Source: Variovorax paradoxus
GTDB lineage: Bacteria; Pseudomonadota; Gammaproteobacteria; Burkholderiales; Burkholderiaceae_C
Assembly: GCF_018614955.1 (NCBI RefSeq)
Contig: NZ_JAGGNV010000086.1
Span: forward strand, 1 to 33,122
Length of the DNA stretch: 33,122 bases
Direction: 5' to 3'
Made by a program: the position numbers and the translations under genes. Positions 8,473 to 15,985 of this stretch are shown one piece after another. Under the pieces are notes generated by a model, which saw only the letters and a program-made list of their open reading frames with translations, made no database searches and was not told where the DNA came from. Every line of letters starts with the position of its first letter. Position 1 is the first letter of the stretch.

Positions 8473-9582
8473 TCAGGGGTTGATGACGAAGTTGCTGAAG
8501 CCGCCGTTGCGCGTCGCGATGCCGGAGATTGCCTCGTTGATGCGGTCCAGCGGATAGCGGACATGCTCGAACACCGAGAGGTCGAGCGTTCCGGCCTCGG
8601 CCATGTCGGCCATGTCCTGGCCCTCGCCGGCCGTGAACCAGGCCGAGCCTTCGATGCTCTGCTGCTCGTCCATCATCGTGTGCAGGTCCATGCCCACCAT
8701 GCCGGCGATGGCGCCGATGTTGAAGGCGCGGCCGCCGCGCTTGAGCGCGCGGATGCCCTGCTGCAGGGACTCATGCGGCGCGCCCGGGCCCAGCGCATCG
8801 ATGAAGGTGTCCACGCCCAGGCCGTCGGTGCGCGCCTTGGCCCAGGTATCGATGGCCTCGCCGTTCGCGTTGGAGAACACCTCGATGCGATCCGGCGCCA
8901 GCGCCTTCACGCGCTCGAGCAGCTCCTTGTTGCGGCCGGTGCCGAGGATGCGCGTGGCGCCCATCGCCAGGCCGAACAGCGCGCCGCCGATGCCCAGCGT
9001 GCCGCTGATGCCGTTGATCAGCACGCTGCGGCCGGGCCCCACCTTGGCCTTGCGCATCGCCGAGTACATGGTGCCCAGGTAGCCGAAGCGCGCGGCCTGG
9101 TTGAAGCTCACGTTGTCGGGCAGCTTCACCAGCGCGTACTGGGGCGCGATCATGTATTCGCACAGGCCGCCGTAGGGATAGTTCTTGTAGAGCTTGAGCG
9201 AGTTCTGCGAGAAGCCGAAGTAGCCGCTGAAGGCGTAGTGCGTGCAGTTGATCAGGTCGCCGTTGCGGCAGGCGCGGCAGCCGCCGCAGTACAGGCTCGG
9301 GTTTACGTACACGCGGTCGCCCGGCTTCCAGGTGTGGACGTGGGAGCCGACGGCCGTCACCTCGCCGGCCGGGTCCAGCCCGAAGACCGCGGGCAACGGC
9401 GGCAGCGGCAGCTCGGGGAACCAGGTGGTCCAGTTCGCGAGGATGTTGCCCAGGTTCGGCACGATGCCGCAGGCATGCACCCGCACCTGCACGTCGTTGG
9501 CGGCGGGCTGCGGAATGGGCAGTTGCTCGATTTCCATCGGGGCGCCGACCTTGTGAAGTCGGGCGGCTTTCATCATCGTCAT
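8473..9582 (-). CDS. Zinc-containing alcohol dehydrogenase family protein
   Basis: This 369-residue MDR enzyme has the structural zinc-binding cluster YCGGCRACRNGDLINC and the GroES-like domain elements HACGIVPNLGN, FGLDPAGEVTAVGSHVHTWKPGDRVYV. The Rossmann motif is INGISGTLGIGGALFGLAMGA. The catalytic-zinc ligand position that is usually Cys-x-His/Asp is less clear (HACGIVPNLGN), so the substrate class is uncertain. The ATG at 9582 is preceded by AAGGAG; the codons read ATG ACG ATG ATG, so close alternative starts exist. It is the first gene of the leftward operon and diverges from the hydroxylase gene across 145 bp holding two palindromes. A role in oxidising an aromatic alcohol or aldehyde side chain, or in reducing a ring-cleavage product, is inferred from context. 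Confidence 0.82.
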   Translation of the reverse strand: MTMMKAARLHKVGAPMEIEQLPIPQPAANDVQVRVHACGIVPNLGNILANWTTWFPELPLPPLPAVFGLDPAGEVTAVGSHVHTWKPGDRVYVNPSLYCGGCRACRNGDLINCTHYAFSGYFGFSQNSLKLYKNYPYGGLCEYMIAPQYALVKLPDNVSFNQAARFGYLGTMYSAMRKAKVGPGRSVLINGISGTLGIGGALFGLAMGATRILGTGRNKELLERVKALAPDRIEVFSNANGEAIDTWAKARTDGLGVDTFIDALGPGAPHESLQQGIRALKRGGRAFNIGAIAGMVGMDLHTMMDEQQSIEGSAWFTAGEGQDMADMAEAGTLDLSVFEHVRYPLDRINEAISGIATRNGGFSNFVINP

Positions 9583-9602
9583 CTCGTCTCCTTGGTTGTT
9601 TG

Positions 9603-9626
9603 ATGCACAAAGCTGGTTTTGTGCAT
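9603..9626. promoter_or_regulatory. Palindrome 1 in divergent promoter, candidate GntR operator
   Basis: ATGCACAAA and TTTGTGCAT form perfect 9-bp inverted arms separated by 6 bp (GCTGGT). The site lies 21 bp upstream of the alcohol dehydrogenase start, where a repressor would block leftward transcription. It shares the TGCAYAAA half-site with palindrome 2. Assignment to the GntR protein of the operon is an inference from proximity and symmetry. Confidence 0.6.
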
Positions 9627-9670
9627 TTTTCTTCAAGCAGGACCCGGCAAGCCATCCGGAAGAACCCTTG

Positions 9671-9695
9671 GTGCATAAATCTATTTTTTATGCAC
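9671..9695. promoter_or_regulatory. Palindrome 2 in divergent promoter, candidate GntR operator
   Basis: GTGCATAAA and TTTATGCAC are perfect 9-bp inverted arms with a 7-bp spacer. The site lies just upstream of a TATAAT at 9701-9706, which would place it over the -35 region of the rightward hydroxylase promoter, a typical repressor position. The half-site differs from palindrome 1 by a C/T change on both arms, so the symmetry is kept. Confidence 0.6.
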
Positions 9696-9700
9696 AATTT

Positions 9701-9706
9701 TATAAT
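9701..9706 (+). promoter_or_regulatory. Candidate -10 element of the hydroxylase gene
   Basis: A perfect TATAAT stands 22 bp before the GTG start at 9728, in an AT-rich patch unlike the surrounding DNA. It would give a leader of about 15 nt that includes the GGAG ribosome site at 9717-9720. No good -35 hexamer is seen at 17 bp, so an activator or a weak promoter is possible. Confidence 0.45.
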
Positions 9707-9727
9707 TCCTGCATCTGGAGACAACAA

Positions 9728-11338
9728 GTGATTCACACCTTCGGCGAGCCCGTCGATGTCGCCGTCATCGGCTTCGGCCCGGTCGGCGCCTCGCTGGCCG
9801 CGCTGCTCGGCCGGCGCGGCCGGCGCGTGGCCGTGTTCGACAAGTCCGACCAGATCTATCCGCTGCCACGCGCCTTCGCGCTGGATCACGAGGCGCTGCG
9901 CACCTTCCAGGAAATCGGCATCGCAGGCGCGCTGGCGCCCCACATGACGCCCTATCGCCCGACGATCTACCAGGGCGCCGACGGCAAGCCGATCCAGCAT
10001 TTCGACATGGGCCCCTCGCCCTACCCGCTGGCCTGGGCGCCTTCGTACACCTTCAACCAGCCGGCGCTCGAAGCCGCGTTGCGCCGCGCCGTGGGCGAGA
10101 TGCCGTCGGTGTCGGTCCACCTGGGCCATGAAGTCACGTCGGTTCAGGAAGAAGGCGGGTACGCGATGCTTTCCGCGCAGGCGCCGGACGGCACGCCGGC
10201 ACAGCTGCGGGCGCGCTACGTGGTCGCCTGCGACGGCGGCACCAGCCCCACGCGCAAGCAGCTCGGCCTCGGCCTCAAGAGCCTGGAGTTCGACGAGCCC
10301 TGGATCGTGGTCGACATGCATGTCAACGAGGACACGCTCCCCCGCCTGCCGGCCACCAACATCCAGTACTGCGACCCGGCACGACCCTGCACCTACGTGG
10401 TGGGGCCCGGCACGCACCGGCGCTGGGAATTCCTGCTGCTGCCGCACGAGGCCGGGCAGCGCGAGATGCCGCACGACGCGATCTGGACCCTGCTCTCGCC
10501 CTGGCTCGCGCCGCACGAGGCGCGCATCTGGCGGGCCGCGACCTACCGCTTCCATGCGGTCGTCCTCGCGCAGTGGCGGCAGGGACGCGTGCTGCTGGCC
10601 GGCGACGCGGCGCACCAGATGCCGCCCTTCCTGGCGCAGGGCATGTGCCAGGGTTTGCGCGACGCCCTCAACCTGACGTGGAAGCTCGACTGGGTGCTGC
10701 AGGGCGATGCGCCCGAGGCGCTGCTGGACAGCTACGGCACGGAACGCGGCCCGCAGGTCGAGGAGACCACCCGCACCGTGAAGCGCCTGGGCCAGATCAT
10801 CTGCGAGCGCGACGCCGAACGCGCTGCCGAGCGCGATCGCGCCCTGCGCGAGCAGCAAGGCGGCGAGGTCAGGATGCAGTTGCGCCAGAGCCTTCTGCCC
10901 GGCGTGCGCCACGGCCTGATCGACGGCGGACAAGGCGCCGCAGGGACGCCTTTCCCTCAGGCGGTGGGACGGCTCGGCCCGCAGGGCGCCGCGCAGATGA
11001 TGGACGACCTGCTGCCTCGCGGCTTCCTGCTGTTCCTGCGCGACGCGCCTTCGGACGAACAGTTCGCCCACCTGGCCGCCGGTCTTCGGTCCCTGCATGC
11101 GAAAGCGGTCTGCCTGCGCGACACCGGAGACATGGACGGCCTGATCGGATTCTCAGAGGCCGATGGCGTCATTGCGCGCTGGTTCGAAACGCAGGACTGC
11201 AGCGCGGCGCTGGTGCGCCCGGACCACATCGTCTACGGCGTCGCCGCCAATCTCGATGGCGCGCAGGCGCTGCTCGAGCACGCCCGCATCGCGCTAGCAA
11301 TCGCTTCGACCGCCACCCACGCCTTGATGCTGGATTGA
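9728..11338 (+). CDS. FAD-dependent aromatic hydroxylase, MhpA-like
   Basis: The 536-residue protein (GTG start) is a class A flavoprotein monooxygenase. It shows the FAD-binding GFGPVGASLAALLGRRG at about 15-31, the DG motif in VACDGGTSPTRKQLG, and the GD motif GRVLLAGDAAHQMPPFLAQGMCQGLRDALNLTWKL, with a thioredoxin-like C-terminal domain typical of phenol/3-(3-hydroxyphenyl)propionate hydroxylases. IYPLPRAFALDHEALRTFQEIG and the overall length match MhpA (about 550 residues). It would hydroxylate an aromatic acid or phenol ring with NAD(P)H and O2 in the cytoplasm. I chose GTG at 9728 because GGAG lies 7 bases upstream and the GxGxxG fold then begins near the N-terminus; the frame is open further upstream but runs through the palindromes. 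Confidence 0.88.
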   Translation: MIHTFGEPVDVAVIGFGPVGASLAALLGRRGRRVAVFDKSDQIYPLPRAFALDHEALRTFQEIGIAGALAPHMTPYRPTIYQGADGKPIQHFDMGPSPYPLAWAPSYTFNQPALEAALRRAVGEMPSVSVHLGHEVTSVQEEGGYAMLSAQAPDGTPAQLRARYVVACDGGTSPTRKQLGLGLKSLEFDEPWIVVDMHVNEDTLPRLPATNIQYCDPARPCTYVVGPGTHRRWEFLLLPHEAGQREMPHDAIWTLLSPWLAPHEARIWRAATYRFHAVVLAQWRQGRVLLAGDAAHQMPPFLAQGMCQGLRDALNLTWKLDWVLQGDAPEALLDSYGTERGPQVEETTRTVKRLGQIICERDAERAAERDRALREQQGGEVRMQLRQSLLPGVRHGLIDGGQGAAGTPFPQAVGRLGPQGAAQMMDDLLPRGFLLFLRDAPSDEQFAHLAAGLRSLHAKAVCLRDTGDMDGLIGFSEADGVIARWFETQDCSAALVRPDHIVYGVAANLDGAQALLEHARIALAIASTATHALMLD

Positions 11339-11340
11339 CC

Positions 11341-11412
11341 ATGACCGAGCACCCTCTCGCGCTCTCCTATACCGCCGTCGATCGCCCTACCGCGCTTCCT
11401 TGGGGCGGTTGA
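11341..11412 (+). pseudogene. 23-codon stub after the hydroxylase gene
   Basis: An ATG 2 bp after the hydroxylase stop opens a reading frame of 23 codons (MTEHPLALSYTAVDRPTALP and three more) that ends inside the 3' end of the convergent NmrA-like gene. Position and codon use look like the start of a translationally coupled downstream gene that has been cut off, but it could be a chance frame. No family is recognised. Confidence 0.3.
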
Positions 11413-12142
11413 GCCAATCCGCGAAGGCGATCTTGCCGAGGCGCGGGTTCTTTCCCGGGGTGAGCGACTGGTCGTCCAGCGCCAGGCCAAAGTAGAGCGC
11501 AGCGGGATCGGTGACCACTTTGCGGGCGTCTCCGGTGGCGCTCAGGAACTGGCCGACGAATTTGTCCAGGCCCAGCGGCGCCGGCCCCGCGATCTCGAGC
11601 ATGCCGTTGATCGGCGCTTCGAGTGCAACCTCCGACAGCGCCTCTGCGACGTCCTCCGCCGCCATGGGCTGCACGAGCGCCGGGGACAGTCGAACCGTCT
11701 CTCCTTCGGTGCTCGTGTGGGCGATGCTTCCGGCGAACTCGAAGAACTGCGTCGCACGCACGATGGTGTAGGGGACGGGCGACGCCTTGATCAGGTTCTC
11801 TTGCGCCATCTTGGCGCGGAAGTAGCCGCTTTCGAGAAGCCGTTCGGTGCCCACGACCGACAGCGCTACGTGATGTCCGACGCCGGCAGCCTGTTCCGCG
11901 GCAAGGAGGTTGCGGCCCGAGGTCTCGAAGAAGTTCAAGACGGCGGCGTCCTCGAACGACGGCGAGTTCGCCACATCCACGACGACCTGCGCGCCCACCA
12001 GGACCTCGGCCAGGCCTTCGCCGGTCAGGGCGTTGACACCTTGCGAGGGCGAGGCGGCGACTGCCTCGTGTCCCTTGTCGCGAAGCTTCTTCACCAGTTT
12101 CGATCCGATGAGGCCGCTGCCGCCGATGACGACGATCTTCAT
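11387..12142 (-). CDS. NmrA-like SDR family oxidoreductase
   Basis: The 251-residue protein begins MKIVVIGGSGLIGSKLVKKL, an atypical SDR nucleotide-binding motif (GGSGLIG). It continues with VVVDVANSPSFEDAAVLNFFETSGRNLLAAEQAAGVGHHVALSVVGTERL and PYTIVRATQFFEF, as in NmrA/NAD(P)H-azoreductase-like proteins that sense redox state or reduce small quinones. No canonical catalytic Tyr-xxx-Lys is obvious. The ATG at 12142 has AAGGA upstream; the frame is open for 50 more codons without a good start. It is separated by 94 bp from the Bug gene to the right, so it probably has its own promoter, and it converges on the hydroxylase gene. Its link to either catabolic cluster is unclear. Confidence 0.8.
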   Translation of the reverse strand: MKIVVIGGSGLIGSKLVKKLRDKGHEAVAASPSQGVNALTGEGLAEVLVGAQVVVDVANSPSFEDAAVLNFFETSGRNLLAAEQAAGVGHHVALSVVGTERLLESGYFRAKMAQENLIKASPVPYTIVRATQFFEFAGSIAHTSTEGETVRLSPALVQPMAAEDVAEALSEVALEAPINGMLEIAGPAPLGLDKFVGQFLSATGDARKVVTDPAALYFGLALDDQSLTPGKNPRLGKIAFADWLNRPKEAR

Positions 12143-12236
12143 ATCGAGTCCTTTCCGTTCAGCCGCGGCATGGAGGCGTATCCGCAGCGCCTGAAGTTTC
12201 GGTCCGGATCGCCCATATTTCAAATGACGAGCAGGC

Positions 12237-13211
12237 TCACGGCGCCAGCCGAATGTTGGCGTCCTTGATGATCCTGGCGTAAATGGCCGCATCCGTGCGC
12301 ACTACCTTCTGGAACTCTTCCGGCTTGCCGCCGCCCACCTGCAGGCCCAGCGCCTCGATCTTGGCCGTGACCTCCGGCAGGCGCAGGATGCGGTCGATCT
12401 CGTCCGAGAGCTTGTGCACCACCGGCGCCGGCGTCGCGGCGGGCAGGAACACGCCGAACCAGCCGTAAGGGTCGAAGGAGTGGTAGCCCAGCTCGGCGAA
12501 GGTGGGCACATCCGGCAGCCCGGGCAGGCGCTGCGTGCCGGTCACCGCCAGCGGGCGCATCAACTTGAGATGCGGCCGCGCGCTGGCGCTGTCGATGAAG
12601 GCCGAGGCCAGCTGGCCGCCGACCAGGTTGGTCACCAGCGGTGCCGCCCCCTGGAAGGGCACGTGCACGAGGTCGATGCCGGCCTGCATGTTCAGGAGCG
12701 CGCCCTGGATGTGCGAGGAGGTGCCGGCGCCGTAGCTGCCGAAGTTGTACTTGGCCGGACTGGCCTTCACCATCGCGATGAACTCCTTCAGGTTCTTCGC
12801 GGGCGAGTCCAGCGGCACGGCCAGCATGCTCGGGCTGCGCGCGATCATGGTGACGGGTGCGAAGTCCTTCAGCGGATCGTAGGGCAGCTTCTCCATCAGC
12901 GAGGGCTGCTGGATCAGCGCGGTGATGGCGATGAGCAGGGTGTGGCCGTCGGCCGGCGCCTTGGCGACGAAACCATTGCCGATGGTGCCGCCGGCGCCCG
13001 GGCGGTTCTCCACCACCGCCGGCTGCCCCCAGGCTTCCTGCAGCTTCTGCCCGATGGTGCGCGCCAGGGTGTCGGTCGCACCGCCGGCGGGGTACGGCAC
13101 CACCAGCTTGAGCTGCTGGCTCGGATAGGCCGTTTGCGCCAGGGCCGGCGGGGCCAGCAGCGCAGCCAGGCCGGCGGCAATGCAGAGTCTTCGCATCTTC
13201 GATGTCTTCAT
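12237..13211 (-). CDS. Bug-family periplasmic binding protein (second copy)
   Basis: The 324-residue protein starts MKTSKMRRLCIAAGLAALLA, a Sec signal peptide probably cleaved after PALAQ. YPSQQLKLVVPYPAGGATDTLARTIG is the Bug/TctC ligand-loop signature, followed by NRPGAGGTIGNGFVAKAPADGHTLLIA and HVPFQGAAPLVTNLVGGQLA. It would capture a carboxylated substrate in the periplasm. The ATG at 13211 has GGAG upstream and is 32 bp after the acyl-CoA dehydrogenase stop, so it is probably the last gene of the long leftward cluster. No TctAB-like permease genes accompany it. The ligand is likely a compound degraded by this cluster, but this is inference. Confidence 0.9.
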   Translation of the reverse strand: MKTSKMRRLCIAAGLAALLAPPALAQTAYPSQQLKLVVPYPAGGATDTLARTIGQKLQEAWGQPAVVENRPGAGGTIGNGFVAKAPADGHTLLIAITALIQQPSLMEKLPYDPLKDFAPVTMIARSPSMLAVPLDSPAKNLKEFIAMVKASPAKYNFGSYGAGTSSHIQGALLNMQAGIDLVHVPFQGAAPLVTNLVGGQLASAFIDSASARPHLKLMRPLAVTGTQRLPGLPDVPTFAELGYHSFDPYGWFGVFLPAATPAPVVHKLSDEIDRILRLPEVTAKIEALGLQVGGGKPEEFQKVVRTDAAIYARIIKDANIRLAP

Positions 13212-13243
13212 GGTCTTGTCTCCTCGGGTGGGTGGGGAAAAAC

Positions 13244-14398
13244 TCAACGCATCGCTTCGCGCACCAGGTTGCGGGCGATGACGATCTGCTGGATCTGCGT
13301 CGTGCCTTCGTACAGGCGGAACAGGCGCACATCGCGATAGAAGCGCTCGATGCCGTAGTCGGCGATGTAGCCGGCGCCGCCGAAGATCTGCACCGCGCGA
13401 TCCGCCACGCGGCCGCACATCTCGGAAGCGAAGAGCTTGCAGCAGGAGGCCTCGGTCGAGACGTTGCGGCCTTCGTCGCGCCGGCGCGCGGCATCGATCA
13501 CCATGCTGCGCGCGGCGTAGATCTCGGCCTGGCTGTCGGCCAGCATCGCCTGCACCAGCTGGAACTCGGCGATGGGCTGGCCGAACTGCTTGCGCTCGAT
13601 GGCGTAGTTCAGCGCGTCGCGCAGCATGCGCTCGGCCACGCCGACGCAGATGGCGGCGATGTGGATGCGGCCCTTCTCCAGCACCTTCATCGCCGTCTTG
13701 AAACCCTGGCCTTCGCGGCCGCCGATCAGTTGCCCGGCCGGCACATGGCAGTTCTCGAAGATGACGTCGGCCGTGTGGGCGCCGCGCTGGCCCATCTTGC
13801 GGTCCTTGCGGCCGATGGTGATGCCGGGCGTGTTCGCCTCCACGATGAAGGCCGAGACGCCGCCCGCGCCCTTGTCTTCCGGATCGGTTCGCGCCATCAG
13901 CGTGAAGATGCCGGCATGCGGCGCGTTGGTGATGAAGCGCTTGGTGCCGTTGACGATGTAGTGCTCGCCCTCGCGAATGGCCGTGGTGCGCAGCGAGGCC
14001 GCGTCGGAGCCGGCGTCGGGCTCGGTCAGCGCGAAGGAGGCGATCAGCTCGCCGGTCGCGAGCAGCGGCAGGTACTTCTTCTTCTGCGCCTCGGTGCCGT
14101 CCAACAGGATGCCCTGCGAGCCGATGCCCACGGTGGTGCCGAAGAGCGAGCGGAAGCAGGGCGAGGTCTGGCCCATGGCCAGCATCACCATCACCTCCTC
14201 TTCCATTGTCACGCCCAGGCCGCCGTATTCCTCGGGCACGGTCAGGCCGAAGAGGCCGAGCGCCTTCATCTCGCGCACGATGTCCTCAGGGATTTCGTCG
14301 GTCTCGGCCACCTGCGCTTCGGCCGGCACCAGCCGTTCGCGCACGAAGCGCTCGACGGCGTCGAGCAGGGCCTGCAGGGTTTGCGGGTCGCGGATCAT
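13244..14398 (-). CDS. Acyl-CoA dehydrogenase, MCAD/SCAD-like
   Basis: This 384-residue flavoprotein has the three ACAD domains: N-terminal helices (ALGLFGLTVPEEYGGLGVTMEEE), the beta domain (FALTEPDAGSDAASLRTTA, VNGTKRFITNAPHA) and the C-terminal helices (RKQFGQPIAEFQLVQAMLAD, QIFGGAGYIADYGIERFYRDVR). The catalytic base is Glu364 in LYEGTTQIQ, the position used by short- and medium-chain enzymes. It introduces the alpha-beta double bond in an acyl-CoA thioester, passing electrons to ETF. The start at 14398 has GAGGAAG upstream, 10 bp after the stop of the thiolase-like gene. With the ligase, crotonase, SDR and DUF35/thiolase-like genes to its right it forms a second beta-oxidation-like module. 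Confidence 0.92.
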   Translation of the reverse strand: MIRDPQTLQALLDAVERFVRERLVPAEAQVAETDEIPEDIVREMKALGLFGLTVPEEYGGLGVTMEEEVMVMLAMGQTSPCFRSLFGTTVGIGSQGILLDGTEAQKKKYLPLLATGELIASFALTEPDAGSDAASLRTTAIREGEHYIVNGTKRFITNAPHAGIFTLMARTDPEDKGAGGVSAFIVEANTPGITIGRKDRKMGQRGAHTADVIFENCHVPAGQLIGGREGQGFKTAMKVLEKGRIHIAAICVGVAERMLRDALNYAIERKQFGQPIAEFQLVQAMLADSQAEIYAARSMVIDAARRRDEGRNVSTEASCCKLFASEMCGRVADRAVQIFGGAGYIADYGIERFYRDVRLFRLYEGTTQIQQIVIARNLVREAMR

Positions 14399-14408
14399 GC
14401 TTGCTTCC

Positions 14409-15587
14409 TCAAAGTGCTTCGGCGGTGCCGAGGACGGCGGTGGCCTGGCTGGACAACATGCCGCCGTTGCCATGGGCGATGGCGGTGTGCGCGTTCTTCA
14501 CCTGGCGTTCGCCGCATTCGCCGCGCAGCTGCCGAACGGCTTCGATCAACGCGAAGATGCCGTACATGCCGGGGTGCACGCAGGACAGGCCGCCGCCGTT
14601 GGTGTTGACCGGCAGCCGGCCGCCCGGCGCGATGGTGCCGTCGGCGACGAAGCTGCCGCCCTCGCCCTTGGGGCAGAAGCCCAGGTCTTCGAGGAACAGC
14701 AGCGTGTTGATGGTGAAGGCGTCGTAGAGCTGCACGAGGTCGATGTCCTTGGGCGCCAGCCCCGCCATCGCGAAGGCCTCGCGGCCCGACTGGCTGGCCG
14801 CGGTGACGGTGAGATCCGCCATCGAGGAGATCTGCCGGTTCCACACCGCCGTGGCATTGCCGAGCACGTAGACCGGCTTCTTCGGCAGGTCCCGCGCGCG
14901 CTCGGCGCTCACCAGCACGCAGGCGCCGCCGCCGTCGGTGACCAGGCAGCAGTCGCGCACGGTGAGCGGGTCCGAGACCATGCGCGAGCCGAGCACCTCA
15001 TCGCGGGTGAGCGGCTCGCGCATGAAGGCCTCGGGGTTGAGCCGGGCCCACGCGCGCGCCGCCACCGCCACGTCGGCAAGCTGCTCGCGCGTGGTGCCGA
15101 ATTCATGCATGTGGCGCGAGGCGGCCAGCGCGTAGGCCGACACCGGCAGCATCGGCTCGTAAGGATGCTCGTAGGGCTGTGGGTCGAGGAAGCGGCGCGC
15201 GGCCACGATCTCGCGCCGGCCGAAAGCGGCGCTGCGCTGCGCGCTGCCGTAGCAGACGAGCACCGCGCTGCATTGGCCGGCGCGGATCGCCTGCATCGCG
15301 GGCAGCAGGTGCGCGATGAAGCTGCTGCCGCCGAGCATCGTGCCGTCGATATAGCGCGGGTTGAGGCCGAGGTACTCGACCACCGGCAGGGCCCACATCG
15401 CGGCGGAGGCGCTCGCGGTGCAGAGGCCGTCGATGTCGCGCATCGTCAAGCCGGCGTCGGCCACGGCCGCGTGGGCCGAGCGCGCCAGCAGTTCCATGTC
15501 GGTGAAGCCCGGCGTCTCGCCGCAGCCGAAGGTGGCGACGCCGGCGATCGTGGCGCTGCCGCGCAGGGCTTTGAGTCGGGCGCTCAT
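14409..15587 (-). CDS. Thiolase-like lipid-transfer protein, lacking catalytic Cys (Ltp2-like)
   Basis: The 392-residue protein has the thiolase fold of the SCP-x/lipid-transfer group: AVADAGLTMRDIDGLCTAS, VTDGGGACVLVSAE, LVQLYDAFTINTLLFLEDLG, VNTNGGGLSCVHPGMYG. At the position of the nucleophilic Cys there is LGGSSF (Ser88, Ser89), and the second active-site Cys near the C-terminus is also absent (GMLSSQATAV). The HPGMYG His is kept. Such Cys-less proteins (Ltp2 of steroid degraders) act as retro-aldolases on beta-hydroxyacyl-CoA together with a DUF35 protein, and here the DUF35 gene overlaps its start by 4 bp (ATGA). I therefore propose aldol rather than Claisen cleavage. A structural partner role without catalysis is an alternative. 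Confidence 0.83.
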   Translation of the reverse strand: MSARLKALRGSATIAGVATFGCGETPGFTDMELLARSAHAAVADAGLTMRDIDGLCTASASAAMWALPVVEYLGLNPRYIDGTMLGGSSFIAHLLPAMQAIRAGQCSAVLVCYGSAQRSAAFGRREIVAARRFLDPQPYEHPYEPMLPVSAYALAASRHMHEFGTTREQLADVAVAARAWARLNPEAFMREPLTRDEVLGSRMVSDPLTVRDCCLVTDGGGACVLVSAERARDLPKKPVYVLGNATAVWNRQISSMADLTVTAASQSGREAFAMAGLAPKDIDLVQLYDAFTINTLLFLEDLGFCPKGEGGSFVADGTIAPGGRLPVNTNGGGLSCVHPGMYGIFALIEAVRQLRGECGERQVKNAHTAIAHGNGGMLSSQATAVLGTAEAL

Positions 15588-15979
15588 GGTTGCGCGCCTT
15601 CGATGGCATCGAACAGAACAAGTCCGCGGCCATCCTTCACCTGCACCCGCGCCCTGACGCGCTGGCCGATGCGCACCGCGTCGGGCGCAAGGTTGTCGAC
15701 GCGGCTCATGAGACGCACGCCTTCGTCCAGATCGATCAGGCTGACGTTGAGGTCACCGCCGTCCACCGGCTTGCGCCGCACGGTCGTCACGGCATGCACG
15801 GTGCCGTGACCGCTGAAGCGCTTCCATTCGAGCGCGGTGCTGCCGCAGTGCGGACAGCCCTCGCGCGGGTAGTACACATAGCGGCCGCAACCACTGCAGC
15901 ACTGGAGGACGAAGCGGCCGGCGTCCAGCTCGCGCTGATTGAAGGCCTGCACGCCTTCGTTGAGAGTCTGAATCGTCAT
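15584..15979 (-). CDS. Zn-ribbon/OB-fold protein (DUF35), partner of the thiolase-like protein
   Basis: The 131-residue protein has a rubredoxin-like zinc ribbon with Cys28, Cys31, Cys42 and Cys45 (CSGCGRYVYYPREGCPHC), then an OB fold (GHGTVHAVTTVRRKP, NVSLIDLDEGVRLMSRV, GQRVRARVQV). This is the DUF35/OB-fold acyl-CoA-associated family, which forms complexes with SCPx-type thiolases or aldolases and is thought to hold the CoA substrate. The stop overlaps the start of the thiolase-like gene (ATGA), strong support for a stoichiometric complex. GAGG precedes the ATG at 15979. Confidence 0.88.
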   Translation of the reverse strand: MTIQTLNEGVQAFNQRELDAGRFVLQCCSGCGRYVYYPREGCPHCGSTALEWKRFSGHGTVHAVTTVRRKPVDGGDLNVSLIDLDEGVRLMSRVDNLAPDAVRIGQRVRARVQVKDGRGLVLFDAIEGAQP

Positions 15980-15985
15980 GGCGCC

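Noticed and set aside
8460..8564. Extended N-terminus for the cupin protein
   Set aside because: It would overlap the alcohol dehydrogenase gene and has no supporting ribosome site; the MKIRRVV start is natural.
9596..9727. Extended N-terminus for the hydroxylase
   Set aside because: It would translate through both palindromes and the TATAAT, and the FAD fold begins properly just after the GTG at 9728.
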